Part shown: positions 44,101-54,219 of the stretch, one piece after another | Layout of the letters: each line of letters opens with the position of its first letter | How positions within the stretch are numbered: the stretch's first letter is position 1 | Assembly (NCBI GenBank): GCA_021604865.1 | Contig: BQJU01000020.1 | Coordinates: 45,035 to 109,034, forward strand | DNA from: Saprospiraceae bacterium | GTDB taxonomy: Bacteria > Bacteroidota > Bacteroidia > Chitinophagales > Saprospiraceae | DNA: 64,000 bases | Direction: 5' to 3' | The notes under the pieces: generated by a model | Databases searched by the model: none | The model's input: only the letters and a program-made list of their open reading frames with translations | What the model was told of the DNA's origin: nothing | Translations under genes and position numbers: made by a program

Positions 44101-46610
44101 CCTTCGAATTACCGGAGGTCGCCTGCACCGGTCAATCTGTCACTATCGACAATCAATCAAACGGTGCCACAACCTACCAATGGACCGTTGGCAATGATCC
44201 GGTCATAACCAGCACAACACCAACCCTTACTTTTCAGGATGGCGGCAACTATTCAATATTACTCTTAGCTACTAATGCGGAAGGTTGTACTGACGAAACA
44301 CAAGAAGAAATATTTATTGCCACACCTCCTGAAGCTCTTTTTGTACCTGAAACCCGAGAAGCCTGTGGCATACTGGACTTACAATTGAGCAATGAAAGCA
44401 ATGGATATCAAATCAGTTATTATTGGGATCTCGGCAATGGCACTACTTCCACGAATGCAATTCCACCCTTGCCAATTCAATATCCAAGTGGTCAGAATGA
44501 CACGATTTACAGGATTCGACTCGAAGTGAGTAACCTTTGTGGTACCGACGCATACAAAGACTCCCTTTTGGTTCATCCATACCCTCTGGCGGACTTTGGC
44601 TTCACCGTTGACACGGGCTGTGCACCTTTAACTTTGGCATTTGCCAATGTGTCAACGGGAAGTCCAGGTTCCTTTTTCTGGGATTTTGGCAATGGAATGA
44701 CCTCAACGGATAGCCTACCTGACCCCCAAATATTTGAGGGCGATACCACCGTTATTACCTACCCTATTACACTTGTTGCTGGCAATAGCTGTGGAGCTGA
44801 TACCATTACCAGAGAATTGGTCATAGCCCCCGAAACGGTCGAAGCATTTTTTAATGTGAGCAATACGACCGGTTGTGCTCCATTGGAAATTTCTTTTGAA
44901 AATTTCTCTACGATTGGCACCTTTATCAGCTGGGATTTTGGAGATGGCAATACTTCCTCATTAACAAATCCGACCCATATTTTTAGTGAACCTGGTGACT
45001 ATTTGATAAAACAATATGCTAGCAATCACTGTGCAGAAGATAGTACCAGCCAATTGATCACGGTACTGCCATCACCGGAAATAGATTTTACCCATTCGCC
45101 CAATCTTTGCTCTGGTCAGGAAATTCAATTTACAAGTATGAACGAGGGTTTGGCGGGCACCGTCTGGATATTTAACCATACGGATACCTCCTTATTAAAT
45201 AATCCAGTATTTACTTTTCCCAATTCGGGCGTTTATGACGTTACCCTAACGGGAACAGCTCCTGGAACGGGGTGCCAAACCACTATAAACCGGGAGATAA
45301 GCATTATGCCTGCTCCAACTGCAAATATTACCCTATCGGACATCACCGGCTGTACACCTTTACAAATCAGCCCGGATGGCAGCACCAGTATTGGGGATTT
45401 TTTCGAATGGGATTTTGGAGATGGCAATACCTCTGTTTCTCCCAATCCGGTACATAGCTATACTGCGTCTGGCAATTATACGCTAAATCTTCGGGTGTCT
45501 AATGCCAATGGTTGTTACAGCGATTCCAGTGTGAGTAATATCGTGGCCTTTCCATTGCCGGTGGCAGCTTTTGACATGGAAAAGGAAACCAACTGTGGCA
45601 TTCCTGCAATCGTTCACTTTTCAAATCAATCGACTGAAGCAGAAGGTTTTATTTGGAATTTTGGCGGTATAGGCGCCTCTCAGATGGTCAATCCAACCCA
45701 AACTTTTAATGCCGATGGTTTATTTGACATTCAATTGATTGCATCCAATACTTATGGCTGTTTGGATACAACAGAACAGGAAATCCAACTTTACAAAAAC
45801 CCTATAGCTGATTTTGCTATCGACAGCATCAGCGGTTGTCAACCAATGGAGGTTCAGTTTACCAATTATTCCATTGGCAATCAATACCAGTGGATCTTTG
45901 GTGATGGCGGCCTATCTAATGAATTTCAACCTAATCATATTTACGAGGAAAGCGGTTTTTATGATTTATCCCTGATTGTGGCATTTGACGATCTGTGTTT
46001 TGATACCCTGCAATTGAGTGGAGGTGTCGAAGTATTACCACAGGCTCATGCCAGTTTTGATTGGACGGCAGAATTGCTCAATGGAGAACCAACTGGTGTT
46101 ATTCAGTTCCATAACAATTCTGAGCAAGCCGACCAGTTTTTCTGGGATTTTGGAGATGGTCAAACTAGCCAGGTATACCAGCCACAGCATCGCTATTATG
46201 AAAATGGGCTGAGGCAGGTTTACCTCCTGGCCACTCCCGACTACGGTTGTCCTGATGATACGCTTTTCCAATTAGTGCCTGATCTTTTTGGCGGCTTACA
46301 TGTGCCAAACGCCTTCGCTCCCGAGCAGGGTTCTGGTGAGACGACCTTATTTTTGCCGAAAGGCGTTGGCCTCAAAGAATATCACCTACAAATTTTTTCT
46401 CCTTATGGGGAATTGTTATGGGAAACTACTGAGCTGAGTGAGGGGCAACCCGCTTATGGGTGGGACGGCAGTCATCAGAGTTACCCCCTACCACAAGATG
46501 TTTATGTTTGGAAGATCAGTGCTATTTTTGAAGATGGCAGAACCTGGCGAGGTGTAAAAACCAAGGCTGGTGGCTACAAACGTATTGGATCGGTAACCTT
46601 AATTCGTTAG
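41148..46610 (+). CDS. Giant PKD-repeat adhesin with T9SS type B (CHU_C/gliding-associated) C-terminal domain
   Basis: A 1820-residue surface protein. A signal peptide (LLSIFLLILGSIPHSIYGQ) is followed by many PKD-like Ig-fold modules. From about residue 1130 they recur about every 85-90 residues, each with a GCxPL start and a WDFGDGNT-like or WDLGNGTTS core; earlier modules are less regular. The last 100 residues are the CHU_C domain (GLHVPNAFAPEQGSGE, LQIFSPYGELLWET, GWDGS, VWKISAIFEDG). This is the type B signal exported and fixed by PorP/SprF-like proteins. It likely acts in adhesion or gliding. Near-identical 23-bp DNA repeats occur at 44931 and 45408. Confidence 0.92.
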   Translation: MTDKLLSIFLLILGSIPHSIYGQCSFSVNNDNACAGEELTFSVDNPLPGMAYSWDLDADGQSDINGSSFTYTFPEDFNTQSYPILLFADGDTCAIQNIHVLAIPDITIGVPPGIVTLDGHEIRACNGADAFDLSIYNASFNQDSTLEYTFNWGDGSPPETFDNTAFSNLATISHTYSGLGYFTIFITAAHFNGCVYTTNYVFYNGGNPSVGLVIPGNTVGLCAPATLDFPIINTENNPPGTEYTIFINGEQVGNFFQENLPPVFTYTFEESSCGQTTSTGNYNNAFDIRIVASNPCNSSTATIEPIEVSSPPDPLFEVILPPTLCEGAVVGFENNSQGISEVISGNPSSCIDVLNPSWTLSGTAGEDWTVVSGSLFGSNTLEIEFLEPGVYTITMTLVSFACGPFTFSQQITIYEPPEPTAAPDLSGIGNNGDGCAPLTIPFLNESAGDQLSFNWSVDSELMWAFADSTNASSIEPIITFLEGGAYNILLDVTNPCATVSWDTMIFLPGPPRIDLVPLPDSCGSSVLQIDSSQITYIENGSAIDSYLWEFPGSNLPTSDQAFPSGIQYDSSGVYPVSLTVSNSCGTTIITDTFEVQAMTQLTLPPDRTLCASLAPFNLTAQPSGGSWSGPGIQENGLFDPALANTGSNQLTYSYGVGACFLQSTLNIDILPAPQVTVGPDLELCANENNQQLNAQPPNGLWSSSDGAVLNFDQLLTQNTGAGTFSLVYTYTDGNGCQDQDSLEALIHPVPDLMVGDSAYCNTPGSTPLPVASPQGGTWSGPGVTDPNGFFDPIIAGGGGNYVLTYALVDNNGCQAVEDVNISVIDPVNVDAGPDQSLCLYDNSIDLQAAANPPGGNWMINGSATTETIFNPETSGAGNYTLLYTVGSGSCRVEDSLGITVIAPTPIEAGPNIEICISPFPLSLSGSSPIGGIWTGAGITDDSGIFDPSIAQEGVHTLTYAVLDASSSCLSKDSIIAMVHPRPAAAFELPEVACTGQSVTIDNQSNGATTYQWTVGNDPVITSTTPTLTFQDGGNYSILLLATNAEGCTDETQEEIFIATPPEALFVPETREACGILDLQLSNESNGYQISYYWDLGNGTTSTNAIPPLPIQYPSGQNDTIYRIRLEVSNLCGTDAYKDSLLVHPYPLADFGFTVDTGCAPLTLAFANVSTGSPGSFFWDFGNGMTSTDSLPDPQIFEGDTTVITYPITLVAGNSCGADTITRELVIAPETVEAFFNVSNTTGCAPLEISFENFSTIGTFISWDFGDGNTSSLTNPTHIFSEPGDYLIKQYASNHCAEDSTSQLITVLPSPEIDFTHSPNLCSGQEIQFTSMNEGLAGTVWIFNHTDTSLLNNPVFTFPNSGVYDVTLTGTAPGTGCQTTINREISIMPAPTANITLSDITGCTPLQISPDGSTSIGDFFEWDFGDGNTSVSPNPVHSYTASGNYTLNLRVSNANGCYSDSSVSNIVAFPLPVAAFDMEKETNCGIPAIVHFSNQSTEAEGFIWNFGGIGASQMVNPTQTFNADGLFDIQLIASNTYGCLDTTEQEIQLYKNPIADFAIDSISGCQPMEVQFTNYSIGNQYQWIFGDGGLSNEFQPNHIYEESGFYDLSLIVAFDDLCFDTLQLSGGVEVLPQAHASFDWTAELLNGEPTGVIQFHNNSEQADQFFWDFGDGQTSQVYQPQHRYYENGLRQVYLLATPDYGCPDDTLFQLVPDLFGGLHVPNAFAPEQGSGETTLFLPKGVGLKEYHLQIFSPYGELLWETTELSEGQPAYGWDGSHQSYPLPQDVYVWKISAIFEDGRTWRGVKTKAGGYKRIGSVTLIR

Positions 46611-46669
46611 TCTGGATTTAATCTTGAGCATGTGTATGCAAAATTAAGTAATTTCCTACCTTTAGGGAT

Positions 46670-47428
46670 ATGGATTTTACAGACAAGACGATACTCATCA
46701 CGGGAGGTTCCCGGGGCATTGGCCGTGCTACAGCTCAGGCATTTGCTAAACGAGGTGCTAAAGTGGCCATCAACTTCCAAAAAGACAGTGAAGCTGCCAG
46801 TGCCACCATTGATTCATTGGAAGGGGAAGGCCATTTTGCCATCAAAGCCGATATTGGCCGACCAGATGCTGTGGAACGGATGATTGCCGCAGTGGTGAAA
46901 GAAATGGGCCGGCTCGATATTGTGGTGAATAATGCCGGAATCTTTTTTCCTCATCGTGTGGATAAAGTCAACTATAAAGAATGGCAGCAAGCCTGGCATG
47001 AAACCTTAAAAATCAACTTGCTGGGCGCTGCAAATATTTGTTATTGTGTTGCCCAAGTCATGATAGGCCAAGGAGGTGGGCGTATTATCAATGTCTCTTC
47101 TCGGGGAGCATTCCGTGGAGAGCCTGAACAGCCAGCTTATGGTGCCAGCAAAGCCGGACTGAATGCCCTGAGCCAATCGCTTGCTCAATCACTTGCCCCC
47201 CATCAAATCTTTGTGGCTGTTGTCGCCCCCGGTTTTGTAGAAACGGATATGACCAAAGCAATGCTGGACGGTCCGGAAGGAGCAGAAATCAAACAACAAA
47301 GTCCTACGGGAAGAGTAGCAAAACCAGAAGAGGTCGCCAATGGCATTCTTTTTCTAGCCTCGGAAGGCGCTGAATTTATGACTGGTGGCATTTTGGATAT
47401 TAATGGCGCTTCTTATTTGAGGTCGTGA
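46670..47428 (+). CDS. Short-chain dehydrogenase/reductase (FabG-like 3-oxoacyl-ACP reductase)
   Basis: A 252-residue classical SDR. The NADP-binding TGGSRGIG is at residues 11-18, the NNAG motif near 88, and catalytic Tyr157/Lys161 in PAYGASKAG. FabG-type length and the C-terminal TGGILDINGASYL. Its substrate could be 3-oxoacyl-ACP or another ketone; many SDRs share these motifs, and no fab genes are near. TACCTTTA at 46658-46665 is close to a -7 box but has one mismatch. It is a single gene convergent with the following minus-strand gene. Confidence 0.85.
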   Translation: MDFTDKTILITGGSRGIGRATAQAFAKRGAKVAINFQKDSEAASATIDSLEGEGHFAIKADIGRPDAVERMIAAVVKEMGRLDIVVNNAGIFFPHRVDKVNYKEWQQAWHETLKINLLGAANICYCVAQVMIGQGGGRIINVSSRGAFRGEPEQPAYGASKAGLNALSQSLAQSLAPHQIFVAVVAPGFVETDMTKAMLDGPEGAEIKQQSPTGRVAKPEEVANGILFLASEGAEFMTGGILDINGASYLRS

Positions 47429-47541
47429 GGCACTTTAAATAGGTATAGGGCTGTAGTGGTGGTTTTGATCGGAGTCACTCTTTCCTGTTTTTTCAGTTCT
47501 TTCTACACAACCCCGCTCTGACCATCAAACCGCGCTCCTCC

Positions 47542-48420
47542 TCACCCCAATGCCGTCAGAATATCCGATTCCTTTACTGGCATCATCTGTGCATCGATCA
47601 TTATTTTTGCTGTTTCGGCAATAACTTGCTGATGAAAATAGAATTGCCCTTCATTGTAAGCTAATAATAGGAGGCGTGCCGGAAGCTTGGTAGGAATATT
47701 CAAAGCGGTAAAGCTATATGCATGCGCATACATCATCACCACTGCATTTAAATCTTCAACCACTAGGAAAGCCATTTTGTCTGCTACCCGATCCAGGTTA
47801 ATTGGCAAGCGGACGCTAACCATGGCCCGATTGGCCTTTTTATTATAGTAATATTGACAGTTCCACCAATTGAAGGAGCCCAATTCAAAATGGTAATATT
47901 TTTCGCCTTTTATCCGCCTTATTTTTAATCCTTTTGAAGAAACTTCTTCCCAATCAAAAACCTTTCTGCCTCTTAAGGTCCGGGTGATGGAAGTACTACC
48001 TCTGAACAAGCGGGCCGGCTGGTTGTATGGAATATTGCCAACAGGAAATTCCACAGTAAAATTCTGCCTCAGCCTCAAATGGCCGTCTTTATGATATGCA
48101 CTTAGGTTAAATGGGCCTGCCGATTCCAAAAATCGATCTCCGGAGCCAGTAACCAGCCCGGAGAAGATCAATTCCTGCCAACTATGAATTTCCTGTAGCA
48201 GGATTTGCACTTCATCGGTCACAATCCGGCCATATTGATCCGAAAAGGAAAAGGGAGAAAAGGTGATGCGCATTCCATTTTCACTGACCAAAGTAGTCTC
48301 TTTAGCCGGATTAATAAAATACTGCTGAGCCTTTACTGCATACGCTGCGAAAAAGTCTTTCAGGCTGGAATAGGCTGCACCCTTCAAGTTCCAGACCTGT
48401 CCGTTAGGTTGGTTAAACAT
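47542..48420 (-). CDS. Conserved Bacteroidota protein with ZU5-like region, function unknown
   Basis: A 292-residue protein with no signal peptide or membrane segment. Residues about 30-125 resemble the ZU5-like beta module seen in Bacteroidota surface proteins (NGMRITFSPFSFSDQYGRIV, then VQILLQEIHSWQELIFSG, then FNLSAYHKDGHLRL). The rest (TRTLRGRKVFDWEEVS, FNWWNCQYYYN) is unassigned. The last part (residues about 200-290) is predicted to be mixed alpha/beta. There is no recognised catalytic residue. It is isolated between a convergent SDR gene and the selD gene. Confidence 0.6.
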   Translation of the reverse strand: MFNQPNGQVWNLKGAAYSSLKDFFAAYAVKAQQYFINPAKETTLVSENGMRITFSPFSFSDQYGRIVTDEVQILLQEIHSWQELIFSGLVTGSGDRFLESAGPFNLSAYHKDGHLRLRQNFTVEFPVGNIPYNQPARLFRGSTSITRTLRGRKVFDWEEVSSKGLKIRRIKGEKYYHFELGSFNWWNCQYYYNKKANRAMVSVRLPINLDRVADKMAFLVVEDLNAVVMMYAHAYSFTALNIPTKLPARLLLLAYNEGQFYFHQQVIAETAKIMIDAQMMPVKESDILTALG

Positions 48421-48699
48421 GGGTTTTTAAGTTTTCTCAAATAGTATTTACAAGTGTGTGTGCGTGTGGTGCAATAGCCTCAAAGCATAGGAGTTAAGGT
48501 CTCTTCCAAATGGAAAAGCAAAACCCTATCAGTTGGTTTATAAGCGATTAAAAGTAGGCAGATTGGAAGAATGAATGTGAAATACGAGAGGGGTAATCAA
48601 AACATTATCTTGGGCCTTACAAATATACAAATAATCTTTGCTTTATAAAGCAGATACCTAAAGTTTTCTTAATGTGTCGGCTGGATTCCAAATAGCGAC

Positions 48700-49746
48700 T
48701 TATTCCACGATCACTAAATGTGCTCTCTGAGGTACCATTTGCCCGATACATTCCAGCGAAAGGGCATATTTGGTAGCGATAGCTAAAAAGTCCTGCTCTC
48801 CCGCAGGGTCTACAGCGACCAGGAGTCCACCACTGGTTTGTGGATCACACATTAGTTGTTTTTGGTATTCAGTCAATGGAGCCATTTGGTCACCGTAAGC
48901 ATCCCAATTGCGGGTCGTGCCTCCTGGCACACAATTTTCCGTAAGGTAAAAGTCCAATGCCTCCCTGTTGAGCAGCGGTACTTTATCAAAATCAAGCACT
49001 GCAGAAAGCCCACTTGCCGTACACATCTCACCCAGGTGCCCCAGCAAACCAAACCCGGTTACATCAGTCATGGCCAGCACCTGAGGAAGCTGCCCAAAAA
49101 CAGTTCCAATACTATTCAGCGATACCATACTGTCTCGGGCAATATTTGTATGCTCAACTTTCAATTTTCCTTTTTTCTCTGCTGTAGCAAGAATTCCTAC
49201 GCCAAGTGGTTTGGTTAAAAACAAACGGCTCCCTACTTTGGCTCCTCCATTGCGTTTCAGCTGATCAATATTAACCCTTCCAGTTACTGCCAATCCAAAG
49301 ATAGGTTCCGGGCTATCAATGCTATGGCCTCCTGCCAATGGAATTCCAGCCATCGAACAGGCATTTCGGCTACCTTCTATAACCTGATTAGCAACATCTG
49401 CTGGAATTTGGTTGATGGGCCAACCCAAAATTGCTATGGCTAATAGAGGGGTACCTCCCATGGCATAAATATCGCTAATGGCATTTACGCTGGCAATCCG
49501 GCCAAAATCTTCCGGATCATCCACAATGGGCATAAAAAAATCGGTGGTACTAATAATTGCCGTTCCATCCCCCAAATCCATCACGGCAGCATCATCTCTC
49601 TCTTCATTACCAACAAGCAGACCAGCAAATGGAAGCTGTTTTGCCTTGTGTTGCAGGATGGTATTCAGCACTTTGGGTGAAATCTTACATCCACAACCAG
49701 CACCATGACTATATTGAGTTAGTTTGTATTCAGTGCGCATTTCCAT
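48700..49746 (-). CDS. selD: Selenide, water dikinase
   Basis: SelD makes selenophosphate from selenide and ATP. The 348-residue protein carries the N-terminal [13 protein letters not shown] with the catalytic Cys18 (Cys, not selenocysteine) and Lys21, then [31 protein letters not shown] and [13 protein letters not shown]. It resembles E. coli SelD closely by eye throughout. ATG 49746 overlaps the end of selU by 17 nt; ATG 49740 (two codons later) is also possible. The overlap with selU ties it to tRNA selenouridine formation. No selA or selB is present in the window, so selenocysteine use cannot be inferred. Confidence 0.97.
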   Translation of the reverse strand: MEMRTEYKLTQYSHGAGCGCKISPKVLNTILQHKAKQLPFAGLLVGNEERDDAAVMDLGDGTAIISTTDFFMPIVDDPEDFGRIASVNAISDIYAMGGTPLLAIAILGWPINQIPADVANQVIEGSRNACSMAGIPLAGGHSIDSPEPIFGLAVTGRVNIDQLKRNGGAKVGSRLFLTKPLGVGILATAEKKGKLKVEHTNIARDSMVSLNSIGTVFGQLPQVLAMTDVTGFGLLGHLGEMCTASGLSAVLDFDKVPLLNREALDFYLTENCVPGGTTRNWDAYGDQMAPLTEYQKQLMCDPQTSGGLLVAVDPAGEQDFLAIATKYALSLECIGQMVPQRAHLVIVE

Positions 49747-50767
49747 GATAAACCATGTTTAACAATTCTTGAGCAATAATTTCGGGATTGTCTTCCATTA
49801 TTTTTAGTCGCTGGACCAATTCATCCGATCTTTTTTTAAGGCTGAGGTCGTAAGCTTTATCATAATACTTTAAGGCTATGGTTGCTGCTGCTTCCAGGTC
49901 TCCTTGGTCTAATGCCTCCATTGCCATTTTCAGATTTTGCCCCCCCAATCGTTTTTTAATTCGTTGGAAAGCTTCCTTGAGGTAGTCTATTGGAAAACGG
50001 CCATATTCTTCCACTAACCTTAAAACCCGGTCCTGAAGATGCATCTCCAGGTGAATGAGGGGAGTCGTCTGAAAATAATCCCAGAATGGCGTTGGCAGGT
50101 ACACCCGACCTATGGAGCGGCTTTCATCTTCCACCCAAATCAAACGATCTTGGGGTAAATTTACCAAGGTTGTCAATAGAATATTTTCAAAATGCTCCAC
50201 TGAAGGCTGGGGAGCCTCTCCCAAAGCACCAAATGAAGATCCTTTGTGATTAGCCAGATCTTCCAGGTCAAGGATGGCCTCTCCTTTATCCATAAGCGCC
50301 TTTAATATGTCTGTTTTACCCGTCCCGGTATATCCACCAAGCACCATTAGGCGGGGTTTGAGTCGGGTGAACGCTTGCAAAACGTAATTTCGGTAAGCCT
50401 TGTATCCTCCATGCAAAATCTTAACATCAAAGCCAGCAAGATCGAGCAACCACCCCATACTTTCGCTTCTTTTGCCTCCTCGCCAGCAATGAATCAACAG
50501 CTGACGGTTGGGTGCAATTTCTCCGGCTTCCCGCACAAAAACACTCATCTTACTCCCCACCAGGTCCAGTCCTAAAAGCAATGCCTTTTCAGGGCTTTCC
50601 TGTTTATAAACCGTGCCTACTTCTACCCTTTCCTCGTTGGTAAAAAGTGGAAAATTTATAGCACCCGGTATGTGCCCTTTATCAAACTCAGCTGGTGTAC
50701 GGACATCCAACAAGATCCGCTCCTGCATTTCTTCAAATAACTGCTCTACTTTGATTTCTTGCTGCAC
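49730..50767 (-). CDS. selU: tRNA 2-selenouridine synthase (MnmH/SelU)
   Basis: This 345-residue enzyme replaces sulfur with selenium in 2-thiouridine of certain tRNAs, through a geranylated intermediate, using selenophosphate from SelD. The N-terminal rhodanese domain (about residues 5-125) has [16 protein letters not shown] and the active-site Cys94 in [11 protein letters not shown]-loop domain follows with GGYTGTGKT (144-152). The start lies six bases from the end of glpK and the gene overlaps selD, so the three form a unit. Full length and motifs match the family. Confidence 0.96.
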   Translation of the reverse strand: MQQEIKVEQLFEEMQERILLDVRTPAEFDKGHIPGAINFPLFTNEERVEVGTVYKQESPEKALLLGLDLVGSKMSVFVREAGEIAPNRQLLIHCWRGGKRSESMGWLLDLAGFDVKILHGGYKAYRNYVLQAFTRLKPRLMVLGGYTGTGKTDILKALMDKGEAILDLEDLANHKGSSFGALGEAPQPSVEHFENILLTTLVNLPQDRLIWVEDESRSIGRVYLPTPFWDYFQTTPLIHLEMHLQDRVLRLVEEYGRFPIDYLKEAFQRIKKRLGGQNLKMAMEALDQGDLEAAATIALKYYDKAYDLSLKKRSDELVQRLKIMEDNPEIIAQELLNMVYHGNAH

Positions 50768-50772
50768 TATAG

Positions 50773-52287
<1,515 letters not shown>

Positions 52288-52326
52288 TTATATCTATTAT
52301 GAAATACTTTCCTTCTTTGCCTGAGA

Positions 52327-52489
52327 GCTTGTTTGGAGGTCGGTTTTTGAAGCGAAAAGTGTCATTTTTTTGATAAGACAAGACTTTTTTTGAAGTGCAT
52401 CTCGGTTCAGCCGAGACGGACAAGAAAAGTAACGATGCATCATCGAAAAAGTGATCCTTTGCAGCCAAAAGGATGGCCTTCAAACAAGC
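52327..52489. repeat. Interspersed palindromic repeat, copy B (MITE-like)
   Basis: A 163-bp element fills about half of the 337-nt glpK/bshC gap. Its ends, GCTTGTTTGGAGGTC (52327-52341) and GGCCTTCAAACAAGC (52475-52489), are inverted repeats matching at 13 of 15 positions. A core hairpin TCTCGG...CCGAGA (52400-52416) and the block from CGAGACGGACAAGAAAAG through ATCATCGAAAAA to GATCCTTTGCAGCCA are shared with copy A at 10.7 kb. It has no credible protein product. The rest of the gap (52490-52603) shows no clear feature. Confidence 0.75.
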
Positions 52490-52603
52490 GCTGACTCCAA
52501 ATTACAGGATTTGTCAAAAAACCAAAACTTTTAAGTCATTCGGGTTGTTTCAAAAAACTCAATGCTACATGCTCATTAACCCATAATTAAGAAATCTATA
52601 TTA

Positions 52604-54202
52604 ATGCAAATTGTCAAAATTCCCTTCCTGCAAGTTCCCATGTTTAGTGACAAAGATGTAGCTTATGCTATCGAATCGCCTAAACTTAAGCCCTTTTATA
52701 AATATCCAGTCAATATAGAAAGTTTTAAAGAGGTAATCGAAGAAAAGAAAAAGGAAAATACCGACCGGGAAACTTTGTATAAGGTCATCGTGGAACAATA
52801 TGCCGGATTAGAAACAGGGGAAGCCGTCAAACAAAATATTGAAAAGCTCAGGGACAAAAACACCTTTACCATTACTACTGCCCATCAGCCAAGCCTCTTT
52901 ACAGGGCCCCTGTATTACATTTATAAGATCATTTCCACCGTTCATTTGGTACAAAAGCTTAATAAGCATTACCCGGAGTGTCATTTTGTGCCCATTTTTG
53001 TCTCGGGTGGAGAAGATCATGATTTTGAAGAAGCCAATCATGCCCAGATTTTTAACAACCGCCTGGAATGGACCAATGAAGAAAGTGGATCGGTAGGCAT
53101 GATGAATACGAAAACCTTATTGCCAGTCCTTGAAAGTCTTAAATCCATCCTTGGATCGTCAGATAATGCAACAGAAATCTATAAAATTATTGAAGGTGCC
53201 TATACCCGGCACGAACGGTACTCCGATGCCACTCAGGATTTAGTAAATGCCCTTTTTGGCAAGTATGGATTGGTGGCAATCAATATGAATCACCCCAATT
53301 TGAAACGTTTGTTTATCCCCCAAATGCAGGAGGAAATTTTGAAACAGCCTTCTCATGCACTGGTAGAAGCAAGCCAGCAGTCGCTGGAAAAGGTCGGGTT
53401 TTCCGCTCAGGCATTTGCCCGCGACATCAATCTTTTTTACCTCAATGACCAAGTTCGTGAACGCATTGTAAAGGAAGACAACACCTATAAAGTACTTAAT
53501 ACTGACCTGGAGTTTTCAGAAGCAGCACTACTTCAAGAACTCGAAGAACATCCAGAACATTTTAGCCCCAATGTGGTCATGCGCCCTTTGTATCAAGAGA
53601 TTGTATTACCCAATCTGGCCTACATTGGTGGAGGTGGAGAGTTGGCTTATTGGTTGGAAAGAAAAAGTCAGTTTGCGCACTTTGACGTAAAATTCCCAAT
53701 GTTAATTCGCCGGAACTCTGTAATGTGGATTGATAAAGGGTCCTACCAAAAAATGAAAAAACTGGAATTATCTGTTGAGGACTTGCTTTTAGATGTGGAG
53801 GAGTTGATCAAAGTGCATGTAAGCCGATCTACATCAAATGAATTAAGCCTTACAGAAGAGAAAAATCGAGTGGAAGCGGCCTATGAGGATATGACTCAGA
53901 AAGCTGCCAGTATAGACCCTACCCTGGCAAAAGCCTTTCAGGCAGAACAAACCCGCCAAATGAAGAGCCTGGATCAACTGGAATCTCGCCTGATGCGCGC
54001 AGAGAAACAAAAACACGACATAGCCATTAATCAGATCAGAAGTCTGAAGGATAAATTTTTCCCAGGCAATGGTCTCCAAGAAAGGGTGGATAATTTTATG
54101 CCCTTATTTTTGCAAAAAGGCTGGGACTTTTTTGACATCCTGCTGCTACATTTGGATCCACTGGAAAAAGCGAAATTATTGGTGTTGATTGATGATAAAT
54201 AA
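52604..54202 (+). CDS. bshC: Bacillithiol biosynthesis cysteine-adding enzyme BshC
   Basis: BshC adds cysteine to glucosaminyl malate in the last step of bacillithiol synthesis, the low-molecular-weight thiol used by many Bacteroidota. The 532-residue length fits. Characteristic blocks are TTAHQPSLFTGPLYYIYKI (near residue 88), FVPIFVSGGEDHDFEEANHA (about 125), YIGGGGELAYWLE and FPMLIRRNSVMWID. The C-terminal third contains a long coiled coil (about 395-490). bshA and bshB are not in the window. Transcription is divergent from glpK. Confidence 0.95.
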   Translation: MQIVKIPFLQVPMFSDKDVAYAIESPKLKPFYKYPVNIESFKEVIEEKKKENTDRETLYKVIVEQYAGLETGEAVKQNIEKLRDKNTFTITTAHQPSLFTGPLYYIYKIISTVHLVQKLNKHYPECHFVPIFVSGGEDHDFEEANHAQIFNNRLEWTNEESGSVGMMNTKTLLPVLESLKSILGSSDNATEIYKIIEGAYTRHERYSDATQDLVNALFGKYGLVAINMNHPNLKRLFIPQMQEEILKQPSHALVEASQQSLEKVGFSAQAFARDINLFYLNDQVRERIVKEDNTYKVLNTDLEFSEAALLQELEEHPEHFSPNVVMRPLYQEIVLPNLAYIGGGGELAYWLERKSQFAHFDVKFPMLIRRNSVMWIDKGSYQKMKKLELSVEDLLLDVEELIKVHVSRSTSNELSLTEEKNRVEAAYEDMTQKAASIDPTLAKAFQAEQTRQMKSLDQLESRLMRAEKQKHDIAINQIRSLKDKFFPGNGLQERVDNFMPLFLQKGWDFFDILLLHLDPLEKAKLLVLIDDK

Positions 54203-54219
54203 GCGTAAAACCCTAATTT

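Noticed and set aside
48700..49746. Possible selenocysteine at the SelD active site
   Set aside because: Both active-site residues in GAGCGCK are encoded by TGT; there is no in-frame TGA in the gene.
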